Part shown: positions 21,170-42,296 of the stretch, piece after piece
How the letters are laid out: every line of letters starts with the position of its first letter
How positions within the stretch are numbered: position 1 is the first letter of the stretch
Translations under genes and position numbers: made by a program
The notes under the pieces: generated by a model
Told to the model about the DNA's origin: nothing
The model's input: the letters and a program-made list of their open reading frames with translations, nothing else
The model's database searches: none
Assembly (NCBI GenBank): GCA_000934455.1
Contig: KN886207.1
Span: forward strand, 33,764 to 77,970
Reading direction: 5' to 3'
Origin: Apostichopus parvimensis
Lineage: Eukaryota > Echinodermata > Holothuroidea > Aspidochirotida > Stichopodidae
DNA length: 44,207 nucleotides

Positions 21170-24100
21170 GTAAAGATGTGGAAGGATTTGTCTATCAATA
21201 TTTAAATGTTCCACAAGTGCAAAAACAACTAGAAAATGTATATTATTTATTAGAATTTTTTTTTTATTTCTTGTTGTCTCATTATCACAAAAGGTATTTC
21301 TTTAATCTTACTCTTGTGAATTCAGTCTCTACTTTGTCATGAAATTTCACTTTAAGGTGCATTGAAATGTATTTTCGTTGACATTTTTCTATATCTTGTT
21401 TGTTACTTCATTTTTTGTTTAAATGTAGAAAAATGGAAACTTGAGTTTACAAGTCAACTGCTCTTATTCAACTGAATGGTTATGCTTTTTTTTTATTATT
21501 CAGTTTATGGATTTCATTTACAAGATCTTATTCCTCTAAATCTGAGAAACATCTGTTACTCCAGAAAGTTTTAAGAATTCCTCTGTATATAGGGCAGCTT
21601 GACCATGCAACTTTAGTGTCTACATTTATGGATTTTCTCACTTTGGAGAGCTTTAATTCACTGAAATAATTTTTATTTTTCACATTCTTCACAGTCCACT
21701 TTTTAATTTTCGTTTTTTGTGTACGTTGATACCGTAAATAATATTTTAATTGAATTAGTGAAGAAATGTGCTTTTGGTGGTAGAACTTTGAAACAAAATG
21801 CTCGGTAAAATTTGAACATATAAATGACAGATTATATCTTTCTAGTACGTTTCTGTACAGTTTTGATGACCTTTGAACCCTTTGAATTTTCCAACCAGGA
21901 TACCAGGTCTCCGGTTTGTATATGAGGAACTGGGATCAACTGGATGAGACCGGAGTCTGTACGGCAGATAAGGATTGTGCAGATGCAAAGTTTGTGTGTG
22001 ACACACTGAGTATACCATTCCACGAAGTTAACTTTGTGAAAGATTACTGGCACGACGTGTTCAGGTACTATCGTCATCTCTCTCTGTGGTTTGAAATAGA
22101 ACATTGAAATAGTTTTTACATTCCTTTACTTATCCAAAGTATTGGAGAGGTTGTGCCAGCAACGAGAAAACTGTTGATGAAGATTATAATTTGTCAATGG
22201 GAAATATGAATTAGCTCTAAGAGTTGGCGTAAAAAAAAATAGAAGCAAATTTCGATGAAAGATGGGAGTAGAATTTTAAGTCGTACGTTTGCTCTTCAAT
22301 GTAAGAAAGGTGGATAAAGCATAAACAGAATCGTTGCGTTTTTGAAAGACGATACTGTCCTTTACAAAGCTATATAGTAATGGAAACCATTTGATATGAA
22401 TAATCACAGAAGAATTGTTATTTGAAGTGATTGTTTATCAAATTTTTCCACACTGTGTTCGTCAAAATTTATGTAGCATATTTTGAGGGCATAACTCCTC
22501 CCTCTTAATTTGCTAGTTTTGTAACACAATTTTTTTTGCTTTATTTTTTTCTAAATTGTGTTTGCAGTATATTTCTAAAGCAGTATGAAAGAGGCCTGAC
22601 GCCAAACCCGGACATCATGTGCAATAGAGTCATCAAATTTGACCGACTGATAGAACATGCCTTTCAGCATCTCCATGCCGACGCGGTCGCTACGGGCCAC
22701 TACGCCCGCACTAATCTAGGTGACAGCTTCCTTCGATTAACTGAAGAAGATGTCAAGAGAGATATTAAAAAAGATGAATCACGTAAGGTTCCTATATAAT
22801 TGTTGTTTCTCTATAAGTGTTGTTCATATTCAAAGTTTCTTAGTGACGAAATGATTACATTTAAATGGATAAACCACTTGAGAGCAATATATGGCTGGTT
22901 TGGCAGGAGTGGTAGTTGTCCACAAAATGAAAAAAAAAAATGACTGGATTTAAGGTCATGGCACTGGTAGAGAAACTTGTAAATTTACCTGTTCATTGAT
23001 TTAATGCATTAAGGCAGAACTCGCTGATTTACTTTCAAGGCGTCTCTCTAGTGAGTGACCCTTTCGTGAGCGATACTTTACTAATTTCAAAATAAGACAT
23101 TTAGTGTGCAGTGGTCTTACGGTCTCCTAATAAGGAGCCTACATGTCATAACTGCGACACACTGCATTGATCAGGACTTTCAGTGACAGTGTCAAAGGGT
23201 ATACTGTAGTATAGTCGTTTAGTTGGTGAGCCTAAGCATTGCCAAACTAGCTTAATTGTTAGGATAACTTTTAAATGCAGAATGCTCTTTAAATATATTT
23301 TGGACCTTCAAGGCCATAGGTACAGTTAGAGAGCTCCAAATTCTTGAATCATTGGCTGTATTTTTTAATTTTATATTTGATTGAATTTTTCTATGAAATG
23401 TCTACAGATATTTGTCACGGGTTAAGAGGGATTTATGAATATGAAGTGCCAAGACTAATTAGTAAGTTATACTAATGAGTAACGTTAGTAAGTTATGTTT
23501 AATTACGCTTAGTAAGGTCTCATTGCACATTCATGATACAGGTATGTTTTTGGTTTTTCATTTCACCCAGCTGTTAGGTTACTAAAGTCAGTGGATAGCT
23601 GGAAAGATCAAACGTTCTTCCTGTCTCAGATATCCCAGAATGCACTGCGGCGCACCATCTTCCCTCTCGGTGACCTTACGAAAGATGTTGTAAAGAAATT
23701 GGCAGTTCAGGCTGGAATGGAAAGAATTGCTAAAAAGAAAGAGGTAAATGGTAAATTGTTTAAGATAAGCTGAGACCAAATCCACAGATCATACAACTAG
23801 ATGTGTGTGTGTGTGTGGGGGGGGGGGGTAGAGGTGGCATGGGGTGGGGATGTATTTGCAATAACAAAAAAGCATGATGGAATCTGTAGTTTAAAGAAAG
23901 GAAGGTACTTAATCCTTTAAACACTCTCCTACATTTATTTTGCAGTTTGATATTGTGTGCATATGGCATGAGATTTATTTTTGCCTTTGTTATGAACTAA
24001 ACCATGGTATCAAGTAATTTGTTGAGAGTTGCATCAATTGCTTCTCATTGATCACTATGCATTCCTCTTTTAAGAAAGAGAACAATATAAAAGTAAGAAA

Positions 24101-27100
24101 CACTGCTCAACAGTTAAGAGTATTCTTACGTATGGAAGAATACATGTTCCCCCCATCTTGGCTTGGTTTCTTTTTCTCCAACTTCCCCACTGTATATCAG
24201 AAGTTTTGGACTTTTCACTTTTTTGCAGTCTATAGCAAACTCACTCTGAATAATGAAATGGTAATAATGATATCATAATTCATAAACAGACTGCCTTCCC
24301 AGCAACAACTCTTCTCATAAAATCCTCAAATGCCAATGCACATGAATCGTTCATAACTGTTTTCAAAAAAATGCTGTGGGATTTTTTTTTGTAATATTTT
24401 GAAAGCTTACAGCCATTACAATGTTTCCAATAATTTTGGGTCACTATAAGGATAAATAGATTAATTAATGGAAATCGTTCCCCTACTGTTATCAATATAT
24501 TGCATCATTAGAAGTTTTCTCTTACTGCAATATTTCACTTCTTATTTTCTCACTTTTTGATCTTTTCACAGAGCATGGGTATATGTTTCATTGGGACAAG
24601 AGAATTTAAAACTTTCATAACAGAGGTAAGCTAAACATTCTTCCTACTTTGAAGGTTATGTTTCATTATTACGGTAAACCAATTTCGACCTACTTTGTCG
24701 CATGCGAGTAGTTAACAATGTGGACTTGGTGTAAACTAACGCTCACCTGGGAACTCTCAAAGCTTTTATTGATATCATTCATTTGTGTTAAAAGTGATAT
24801 TTCAACTTACCGCATTATTTTCTCTCCCCCCCCCTCCTCCACCCCACAGTATTTAGATCCGAAACCAGGAAACTTTGTAGGTATTGAAGATTACAAGGTC
24901 AAGGGTCAACATAACGGTACGTATTTTGGATACATGAATGTCGTTTCCATCAGGTCAGAATTTCATATCATTATGTATGGTTAGAATGATATTGGTGTGA
25001 TATCAATTTGTTCGTTACCACAAGCAAATCCGTAGTAGATAAATATCAGGAGTTTTTGCTACTTGGTTATCAGCAGAAGTTGTTCTTTCAAATTTTGTAA
25101 ACATTGTGGGAAACAAAAGTGACCTTTTCAAGGAAGCATGCAAACAAAGGCTGTACATTTCTAGTATTTCCTTCTTTTCTGCATTCATTCTGCTTTTTCA
25201 ACTTTGTACGTCATAATTTGAGAACGTTTCCTTGAGAAGTGACATTGAAATTTTGTAATTGTGCAAGTTAAAACTTCCCTGAAAGTTGTCTATTGAGGAA
25301 GCATTTTATTGATAGGTAGAGATCTGTCTTACTTTCCCTTATATGTTAATTATATGACAACCAGCGCTGCCGTTAAAAACAGTCTGCAAAGAAAGGCTGC
25401 TTTTGTCCCAATTATTACCAGCAAATCGTCTCAAAATTAGTCGGGATCATATAACTTAACTACCCAAATCATTTTTACGGTGCCCTTGTAAATCCTTACG
25501 GGACGTGCCTTCAGCAAGGTTCTGAGTCTGTTAAGACATTTTCTTCAAAGTTAGAATGGTTGCATCTCTAGCATGAGTATTTTGAAAATACAGGAGTAGC
25601 TAAGCTTTGAAATTACAGTTAGGGCCCCCCCCCCCCCCCCCCCCCCCCGCTTAACTGTATTTTTATTTTGTTATTGTCAGACGGAGAAACACAGATGATA
25701 AAAATTAATCAAATGATTGTAAGTAATAAGAGGAGAGAAGTGCTTGTTCGTTGGTTTAGTTCAGAAGTACTAAGAATATTAGCGGTGATGTGTTTAATAC
25801 TGCAGCTACACCCAGGGTTCCCTCATAAGATGTTTGTAACTGATAAAAATCCAGACACTAATGAGATATTTGTGGTAAGTTTGGCATTACAAGTTTTCAC
25901 TTGTTCCTTTAAATAGTCCATTTATCAATCTTTTGACACCTGGTCATTGTTGTTATTGCTTGCATGTTTACTTTCTGTTATCCTTGTTTTTTGTGGTTAG
26001 GATGATGGTTTGCAAATTATGGGACCGGACCCAAAAGTGGGTTGCCAAAAAACTAAAATTTTGGTGGGCTGTGGGAATTTTTTAAAGTTTGGTAAATATC
26101 TCTTCAGCTTTCAGCACCTGCTGATGGAGATCAATTAAGTTAATTTTTTTGTCCAAAGTTACCAGTTAGCTTTTCATGCATTCTGAGCTTCAATTCTGAT
26201 GGGTGGGGGTCTTCTCTGTTGTGGCTCAGTCCTACCGGAAGATCTGTGTGTCGTGGCATTCAAAGTTTGTGAAACACTGCATTATAATATTTACCATACA
26301 TTGTTCTCAAATTCCACCTGCCCTTTTTCTTTTCCAGGCACCTGGTACCAACCACCCCGCCCTCTATCACCAGACCTGTATGACAGATTCCGTTCACTGG
26401 ATCAACGAACCTCCACCGCAACTTCTAGAGAGAGAAATGTTGGATTGCTTCTTCAGGTTTCAACATGCTGATCCATTAGGTACGTCTTTCTGATGTTGAA
26501 AGATTAACATCACTCTTTTCACCAGAATATTCTAATAAAACAAAACTGTTAGCAAACTGCCTCTATAGAAGAGATTCAGCCTCTGAAGAAGATCCTGTTA
26601 GGATCGAACCATCATGCCCACTTTCTTACCAAACCAAAACCAGGAAGATTTCATTACTGTAATATTCTCTTCAGGAAACCTTATTTAATATTCAAAGCTG
26701 TTTTTTTCTCCCCAGTAAAATGTACATTGACACTGGCTGGTGAAGGTTCAGTCATTGTGTCTCTGGAAAAGCCTCTACGAGCACTGACACCTGGTCAGGT
26801 AAGATGACACCACCCTGCACTCTTCACCCACCACGCTTACACCACACATACATTCACTTTTCTTCCATTATTACTTGTTGCATTTGCCTTTGCCTTTCAA
26901 ATTTCAAATTTTTATTTTTATTATTGTAATAGTGAGTGCTAGTGGTATCAATTTAGTGTATCAGAAAGGTTGATTTGGAGAGCTTGCATGTTGAAGAGAC
27001 AATTGTCAAGCATTAAACGTTGTTAAAGAAGTTTCATGGGATTCTAGTTAAGCCGTAGATTGGAAGTTCTGTATTTTCCATCATGGTATTTAGTTTAGAC

Positions 27101-27589
27101 TTGAGAACTCTGTATAGTACTTTATAACTATGCGTCTTCTATCAATTCTTTATAACTATGCGTCTTCTATAAATTCTTGTCAGAGAGTGTTCTCAGAAGA
27201 ACATTCCTGCTGGGATGGAAACATTCTGATTTTTCATGTAACTTTTAAACATTTACCAATAGCCTCCTTTGTGTACATTAGACAAGCATTTTGTTTATCA
27301 GGTTCTGTTTTCCCTCTCTCCTCTCTCTTGTTTTTGTTTCCTGCGGCAGTACGCCGTTTTCTACCTCGGGGAGGAGTGTCTGGGAAGCGGTCAGATTCTC
27401 CAGAACGGGCCGTCTCTTTACGCCCTCAACTGGAAGCAGTATCACTCCGGGGAGTGGACGTGGAATCCCGCCACGGAGGAGACCACGGATTACGGGCAGA
27501 CACACGACTTTAAGAAAGACACTTGGGATAGATGGAGAAACTTCTTGCAGGGGAAGTTTAAATGGAAAGATCCGTTCAACGGCGGTTGA
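21079..27589 (+). CDS. TRMU: Mitochondrial tRNA-specific 2-thiouridylase 1 (MnmA family), ten exons found
   Basis: Family role: adds sulfur to U34 of mitochondrial Lys, Glu and Gln tRNAs in an ATP-dependent reaction. Exons: 21079-21169, 21899-22064, 22568-22782, 23571-23743, 24572-24625, 24850-24916, 25816-25874, 26338-26479, 26716-26798 and 27350-27589. They join in frame to 429 residues (human 421). Visible hallmarks: PP-loop SGGVDS (15-20), Cys104 in [24 protein letters not shown] and the catalytic Cys220 in GICFIG. The conserved short exon carrying WFLYTLGQR was not found between 24916 and 25816, although the flanking exons remain in phase. The ATG at 21079 is the first in frame after a stop at 21001; a nine-codon upstream ORF (21005-21034) precedes it. 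Confidence 0.93.
21899..22064 (+). CDS. TRMU: TRMU exon 2 (residues 31-86)
   Basis: Acceptor CCAACCAG, donor GTACTA. Encodes [40 protein letters not shown] and [15 protein letters not shown]. Matches human [22 protein letters not shown] and VKEYWNDVF. Confidence 0.94.
22568..22782 (+). CDS. TRMU: TRMU exon 3 (first active-site Cys, residues 86-158)
   Basis: Acceptor TTTGCAG, donor GTAAGG. Contains [13 protein letters not shown] (Cys104), followed by [11 protein letters not shown] and [12 protein letters not shown]. In MnmA enzymes this cysteine cooperates with a second one to carry the persulfide sulfur. The tail KRDIKKDES is a variable loop. Confidence 0.93.
23571..23743 (+). CDS. TRMU: TRMU exon 4 (residues 158-215)
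   Basis: Acceptor TTCACCCAG, donor GTAAAT, phase 0 at the end. Encodes [20 protein letters not shown] then [14 protein letters not shown], closely matching human [23 protein letters not shown]. Confidence 0.94.
23817..23828 (+). repeat. GT microsatellite ending in a 12-G run
   Basis: A (TG)n tract just upstream leads into 12 G, inside the TRMU intron after exon 4. Confidence 0.8.
24572..24625 (+). CDS. TRMU: TRMU exon 5 (catalytic Cys, residues 216-233)
   Basis: A 54-nt exon between acceptor TTTCACAG and donor GTAAGC, encoding [18 protein letters not shown]. Cys220 in GICFIG is the catalytic persulfide cysteine of the family. Phase 0 on both sides. Too short to stand out as an ORF. Confidence 0.92.
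24850..24916 (+). CDS. TRMU: TRMU exon 6 (residues 234-256)
   Basis: Acceptor ACCCCACAG after a C-rich tract, donor GTACGT, phase 1 at the end. Encodes [20 protein letters not shown] then HNG, matching human [23 protein letters not shown]. Confidence 0.9.
25625..25648. repeat. Poly-C tract, 24 bases
   Basis: The longest homopolymer in the window. It lies in the interval where the expected TRMU exon encoding WFLYTLGQR was not found. Runs of this length are a known cause of sequencing and assembly error. Confidence 0.9.
25671..25810 (+). repeat. 140-bp near-identical direct repeat, copy 1 (TRMU intron)
   Basis: Matches 28045-28184 with one substitution (A versus C in TTCAGAAGTAC), while the flanks diverge on both sides. 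It runs from TTATTGTCAGACGGAG to ATACTGCAGCTACA. It contains an exon-like block with acceptor TTATTGTCAG, a 38-nt open segment and donor GTAAGT. It ends five bases before TRMU exon 7. Confidence 0.88.
25816..25874 (+). CDS. TRMU: TRMU exon 7 as observed (residues 256-275)
   Basis: Acceptor CTACACCCAG, donor GTAAGT. Encodes [19 protein letters not shown], parallel to human EPWYVVEKDSVKGDVFV. The acceptor at 25815 keeps phase 1 with the preceding exon; an alternative at 25805 does not. The 5' border is less certain because the preceding conserved exon is missing. Confidence 0.78.
26338..26479 (+). CDS. TRMU: TRMU exon 8 (residues 276-323)
   Basis: Acceptor TTTTCCAG, donor GTACGT, phase 1 at the end. 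Encodes [40 protein letters not shown] and FQHADPL, matching human APRTDHPALYRDLL and VHWIAEEPPAAL. Confidence 0.92.
26575..26620 (+). repeat. Dispersed hairpin repeat, copy 3
   Basis: TTCAGCCTCTGAAGAAGATC followed by CTGTTAGGATCGAACCATCATGCCCA, in the TRMU intron after the exon ending at 26479. The stem GATCC/GGATC is kept while the loop changes from TGCTA to TGTTA, consistent with a conserved fold. Confidence 0.65.
26716..26798 (+). CDS. TRMU: TRMU exon 9 (residues 323-350)
   Basis: Acceptor TCCCCAG, donor GTAAGA, phase 0 at the end. Encodes [20 protein letters not shown] then LRALTPGQ, from the C-terminal beta-barrel; human has VPCVLTLNQDGTVWV and VRALATGQ. Confidence 0.9.
27350..27589 (+). 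CDS. TRMU: TRMU exon 10 with stop (residues 351-429)
   Basis: Acceptor CTGCGGCAG. Begins [20 protein letters not shown], matching human FAVFYKGDECLGSGKIL. It continues with a tryptophan-rich tail ([32 protein letters not shown]) that does not resemble the human C-terminus, and stops with TGA at 27587-27589. The exon is clearly richer in G and C than the other TRMU exons. Confidence 0.92.
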   Translation, partial: YAVFYLGEECLGSGQILQNGPSLYALNWKQYHSGEWTWNPATEETTDYGQTHDFKKDTWDRWRNFLQGKFKWKDPFNGG

Positions 27590-28044
27590 TTTTCCCTGTC
27601 ATAATCTAGTACTTCCATTTATTTTTGTTACGAAGAAATTTGGAGGTATCATGTCATGCGAGGGTCTCCTTCCTAGATTGGAAGGAAATATCACCAATTA
27701 TAGACCCACATACCAGGTTGGCGTGAGTCAAACCCCAAATGCCAGAGAGGAAATGATAACCAAGGACTATTTAATCTGGTATTATGTTAGAGGTGCAGAT
27801 ATTAAACGTAAGCTAAATCTTCTGAAAGTGTCGAGATTTAACTGGACGAGTGTCCCCACGAGAGGATTAACTATCTCTGACTTTTAGATAGCCTCGATTG
27901 GACGGTGTTATCGGATGATATCAGTCTCGTACGCATCTCCTTAATATTTCTGGATAGTTCACAACCACAGAGTGAGGAAAGACCTAATTTTGAAAGTATT
28001 TTCATATTACCACTTAACTGAATAGTTGCAATCTTTACAATTGT

Positions 28045-28184
28045 TTATTGTCAGACGGAGAAACACAGATGATAAAAATTAATCAAATGATTGTAAGTAA
28101 TAAGAGGAGAGAAGTGCTTGTTCGTTGGTTTAGTTCAGACGTACTAAGAATATTAGCGGTGATGTGTTTAATACTGCAGCTACA
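28045..28184 (+). repeat. 140-bp near-identical direct repeat, copy 2 (intergenic)
   Basis: Second copy of 25671-25810, same orientation and same length, one mismatch. It lies about 450 bp after the TRMU stop codon. The short ORF running through it is just the open frame of the repeat extended into different flanking sequence. Confidence 0.88.
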
Positions 28185-29032
28185 TTCTGTGTTTCCACGT
28201 CTCCAGTTTGTTGCAATGTTACCATGGCTACCAATTATTACTCAAACCCAGACTACATTTGTTCAAACTAACGACAGCCTTTGAAATTCAAGTGCAGATG
28301 TATGAACTGATAAAATTTGTATGGTTGGTGAATATAACATGGTTCGTGATATAACATGATACAATTCAAGTTTTTCTTTTCCTCATACACTTTTGCATGT
28401 TGGCATTAGTCACACAATAACACCAAATAAGAAATTTTCAAAATTTTGATCCCCCCCCCATTATTGGCAATAAAATTTGACACTGGTTCATAGTAACTGA
28501 AAATCAAATTTGTCAAATAATTTTAAAAAAATCAAATAAGATTTGACTTAGTAATGAAATAAATCTTTGTGACATTTAAGCACTGAATTCATAGAAAATT
28601 TACATACTAACACGAAAGCTTCCCTAAAGTATCAGTTTTGCATTTCATTGCCAGTTTCAATGTAACTATATTTCTTCATATTGTATCTGTGCTGAAATAT
28701 TGTGATATGAAAAAAGGATGATGATATTTGCTTCTGTGTGTTAAGGAGTTAACAGGGAATCATTCTGTCAAAGTGCCTTCTTCATCTATATATTGTGATT
28801 GGGAGCTCAATGTAAGCTATGTCGTGATTTAGACCACCGCACATGCAGCGGCATAAATTTATTAATTAATTAGCAATGACTCAGGTCACTAAATTTAAAA
28901 GCTTCTTTCATTTTATTATAGCGATGGTACATTGTCTTCAATCAGTTACTTCAAACATCTCAAACAAAATTTATTACAGTGATATGTGAGTGAATTTTGC
29001 TTGACCATAAGGTAAAGTGCTTCTTTCATTAC

Positions 29033-29080
29033 AATAAAGTCACTCTTTATTTAAAATAAAGTGACTCATTAAAAAATAAA
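29033..29080. terminator. Clustered AATAAA signals on both strands, candidate shared 3' end region
   Basis: Plus-strand AATAAA at 29033-29038, 29055-29060 and 29075-29080; minus-strand AATAAA at 29051-29046. The hexamers form overlapping inverted repeats (AATAAAG, TCACT, CTTTATT). The position between convergent genes suits polyadenylation of either transcript, but earlier plus-strand hexamers exist at 28469 and 28558 and a minus-strand one at 30914. Confidence 0.3.
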
Positions 29081-31688
29081 TTAACTTGTTATAGTGAAAG
29101 TGTGTTTTGGACGTGCTAGTCCAGCCTTGAGTGCATTTTCATATTCAACTTTGTATCCATTTTTTCCAGAATTTGTTGATAACCATGTACTCGCATGGAA
29201 ATGCAGTGTATAAATGTACACTTGATAATTAAAGCAGCCTAATTTATGGAAAAAAATAGATATGTTATGCCTCATCTTTCTTTCTTTTCTCTCTTTTTGA
29301 GATATTCCACGCAATATAAATGGAAGCTCTAGAATTGGTCTAGCCAATTGTCTGTAAGGTTTTAACATTAGTAAGGTTAAATTGACACAGTTCATCAGCC
29401 TTCACATCTATATTTTTCGGCTGTCAATAGCATTTCATGTCAATTTCTCCATGATTTACATTTAGATAAAAGGTAAAATAAATTTGACACCTGACAAGAA
29501 CAAAATAACAGAAACACTTAAAATAAAAAACATAGGTTTCCTTTTTGATGCATGTTTTCATTTTTATTCCATAATAAGGGCATAAACATAAATATAACTA
29601 TTTTCGGACATTTTAAAATACACAAACCACTTACACAGTGGCAGAGCTTGGAGCTCCTCCGCAATATCACAGCTAACTTGTTTATCTGGACCGACTGGCT
29701 TCTTGACCCTCGGTGGCTCACTTAACAGAGATCAAATACATTCTCAAGATTTGGCATATTTTAACGGTTCTAGAAACACACCCTCAATAAATAAAAAAAA
29801 ACGGTCATTGGTAAAACCCGGCCCCAAATTTTTAGTTTTCTAAAATTTGATCAAACTTATCATAAAGTAACTTCCTGGTGAAATATGACCCACCAATTTT
29901 ATCGAAAACAATAAAGAGTGTAAGGTCTTTGACAAAATGTGTCACAGAAGGGAAAGCTCGCAGAGGAATTTTGGCAATCGTATGCTGCAGTATAAATATG
30001 GAGAGAGATTATATTAATATTCTAGCAATTTTTAGGGACAAAAGTTCATAAAAACATTCCAGTGACAAAGTGGCGTTAGCCAGCTTTGATTAAATGATTT
30101 ATTATTCATGACAGAATTATACTCAAATTATCTGTCAGGATTAAAAGATTTAAACGGTGTACCTAATTTAATATGCTAAACAGATTTTTTCGAGAATATT
30201 AAAACTTGATTGCAATACAGATAAACCCATTGAGGACCCTATTGTTAAATAGCTACAAATTTAAAGTATGATATGCATATATATACCATACTATATTTCA
30301 AGTACGTTATGCATATGTATGCTGCCTGCAGTCAAACGGTCATTTGATATTTTATGTTTCACATTTGGCACAAAAGGTTGTACGACTGAGCGACGGGAAC
30401 ATTTCAGGGTTTTGAATCAGTCCCAGACAACGCCTTGAACAGCTCCTTTAAAGAATGAAAGAAAGAGAGTAAGAAAGAAAGTAAAAATGCCCAACAATAA
30501 GTTAAAACGAACTATCCTACATCCTTCCTTAATATACATTCTCAATTCCAGTCCAGTCGACTGGACAGGGATGTCACTGCTTTCCAAGAGGTGATGTTTA
30601 CTACAGGAGTAAAATCACAGCTGTACGTAAAAATTTGCATCACCCCTTCTTTGAAAACTTTGACAATGGCAATTGTTGACAACATGAAATCCCTTGAAAT
30701 CACTGAAATCACATGAAATCACTGATAGTTCAAAAAGGAGTCTATAAGACCACACCATTTACCATCATTTTATCTCACGTTGCTTTATCGAGAATGTCAA
30801 GGCTTGGCGCAGGGTTAAGGGGGAGGGGACGGGGTGGGTGGCGAGAGTAACACCAAGGGCACAGAGGTGGAAAAATGAAGGATGGTCCATGTAGGCAGAA
30901 AGAAGGGATTTATTTGAATGAATATAATTTTTGTTTATGGGAAACCTAATGTATGGAACTCATATAGTGTTGGCTTTCAATGAATCTGACTTTTGGTATC
31001 AGGACAACTAATGAATCAATTCACTTTTGAAGCAGTTCACCTTAAAAAAGAAGCAGAGAGCAACGGATCATAAATACAAACACACGCACACACATACACA
31101 CACATGCAAACTTGAAGAATGCCTAGTTGTTTACCTCAGTACCATCAAAATCCTCTATCATACCATGGTCTCATTTTCATTGTCCACTGCCAATTAAGTC
31201 TTAATTAATTAATCAACTAATTAATCCCAATATCATACAATGGGTCATGATACTGGCCTTCCCGCCAGAGGTTCTACATGTTAAACAAAAAGTCACACAC
31301 AATGGAAAATGCAAAGGTCAACAGCCATACTTTTTCATCACAAGAGAAATATTTGTCTTGTTTTTTTTTTCCCCTTTCTTTTTCTTTTTTGATTTTATAT
31401 GAATTGTCAGTTTGGTACCCCAAATGAGGATAATTAATATATCTCGGCAGTTTCCAAATTTTAAAATCTCCTTTGAACAAACTGATTCAGAAAGTTTTAG
31501 CCTTGCAATTTTCAAGAAAAACACCACTGCATTAATCCCTTTAAAGGTAGAAAATGGAGAGGCCACTGATTGATTTCATCCTCCTGAGTGTTAGTGTCGA
31601 TCCACCGTTAACATTGTGATTGGGTAGCCACGTCGAGGCAAGAACAGCCTTAGTCCATGATATTCCGATTCAACACTGCTGCGTGCTA

Positions 31689-42296
<10,608 letters not shown>

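Larger units (their letters stand above)
27590..31688. other. Convergent intergenic region between TRMU and DLD
   Basis: About 4.1 kb between the two stop codons, covering both 3' UTRs. It holds repeat copy 2 (28045-28184), a 9-C run (28451-28459), AATAAA clusters near 29033-29080, A/T repeats, a GAAATCAC-rich tandem patch (about 30683-30725) and a G-run cluster (30818-30840). The frame open to 27887 past the TRMU stop shows no domain. No further gene is supported. Confidence 0.6.

Noticed and set aside
27590-27887. Frame open for about 300 bases after the TRMU stop
   Set aside because: Different frame from TRMU, no splice signals giving a sensible exon, no domain; treated as 3' UTR.
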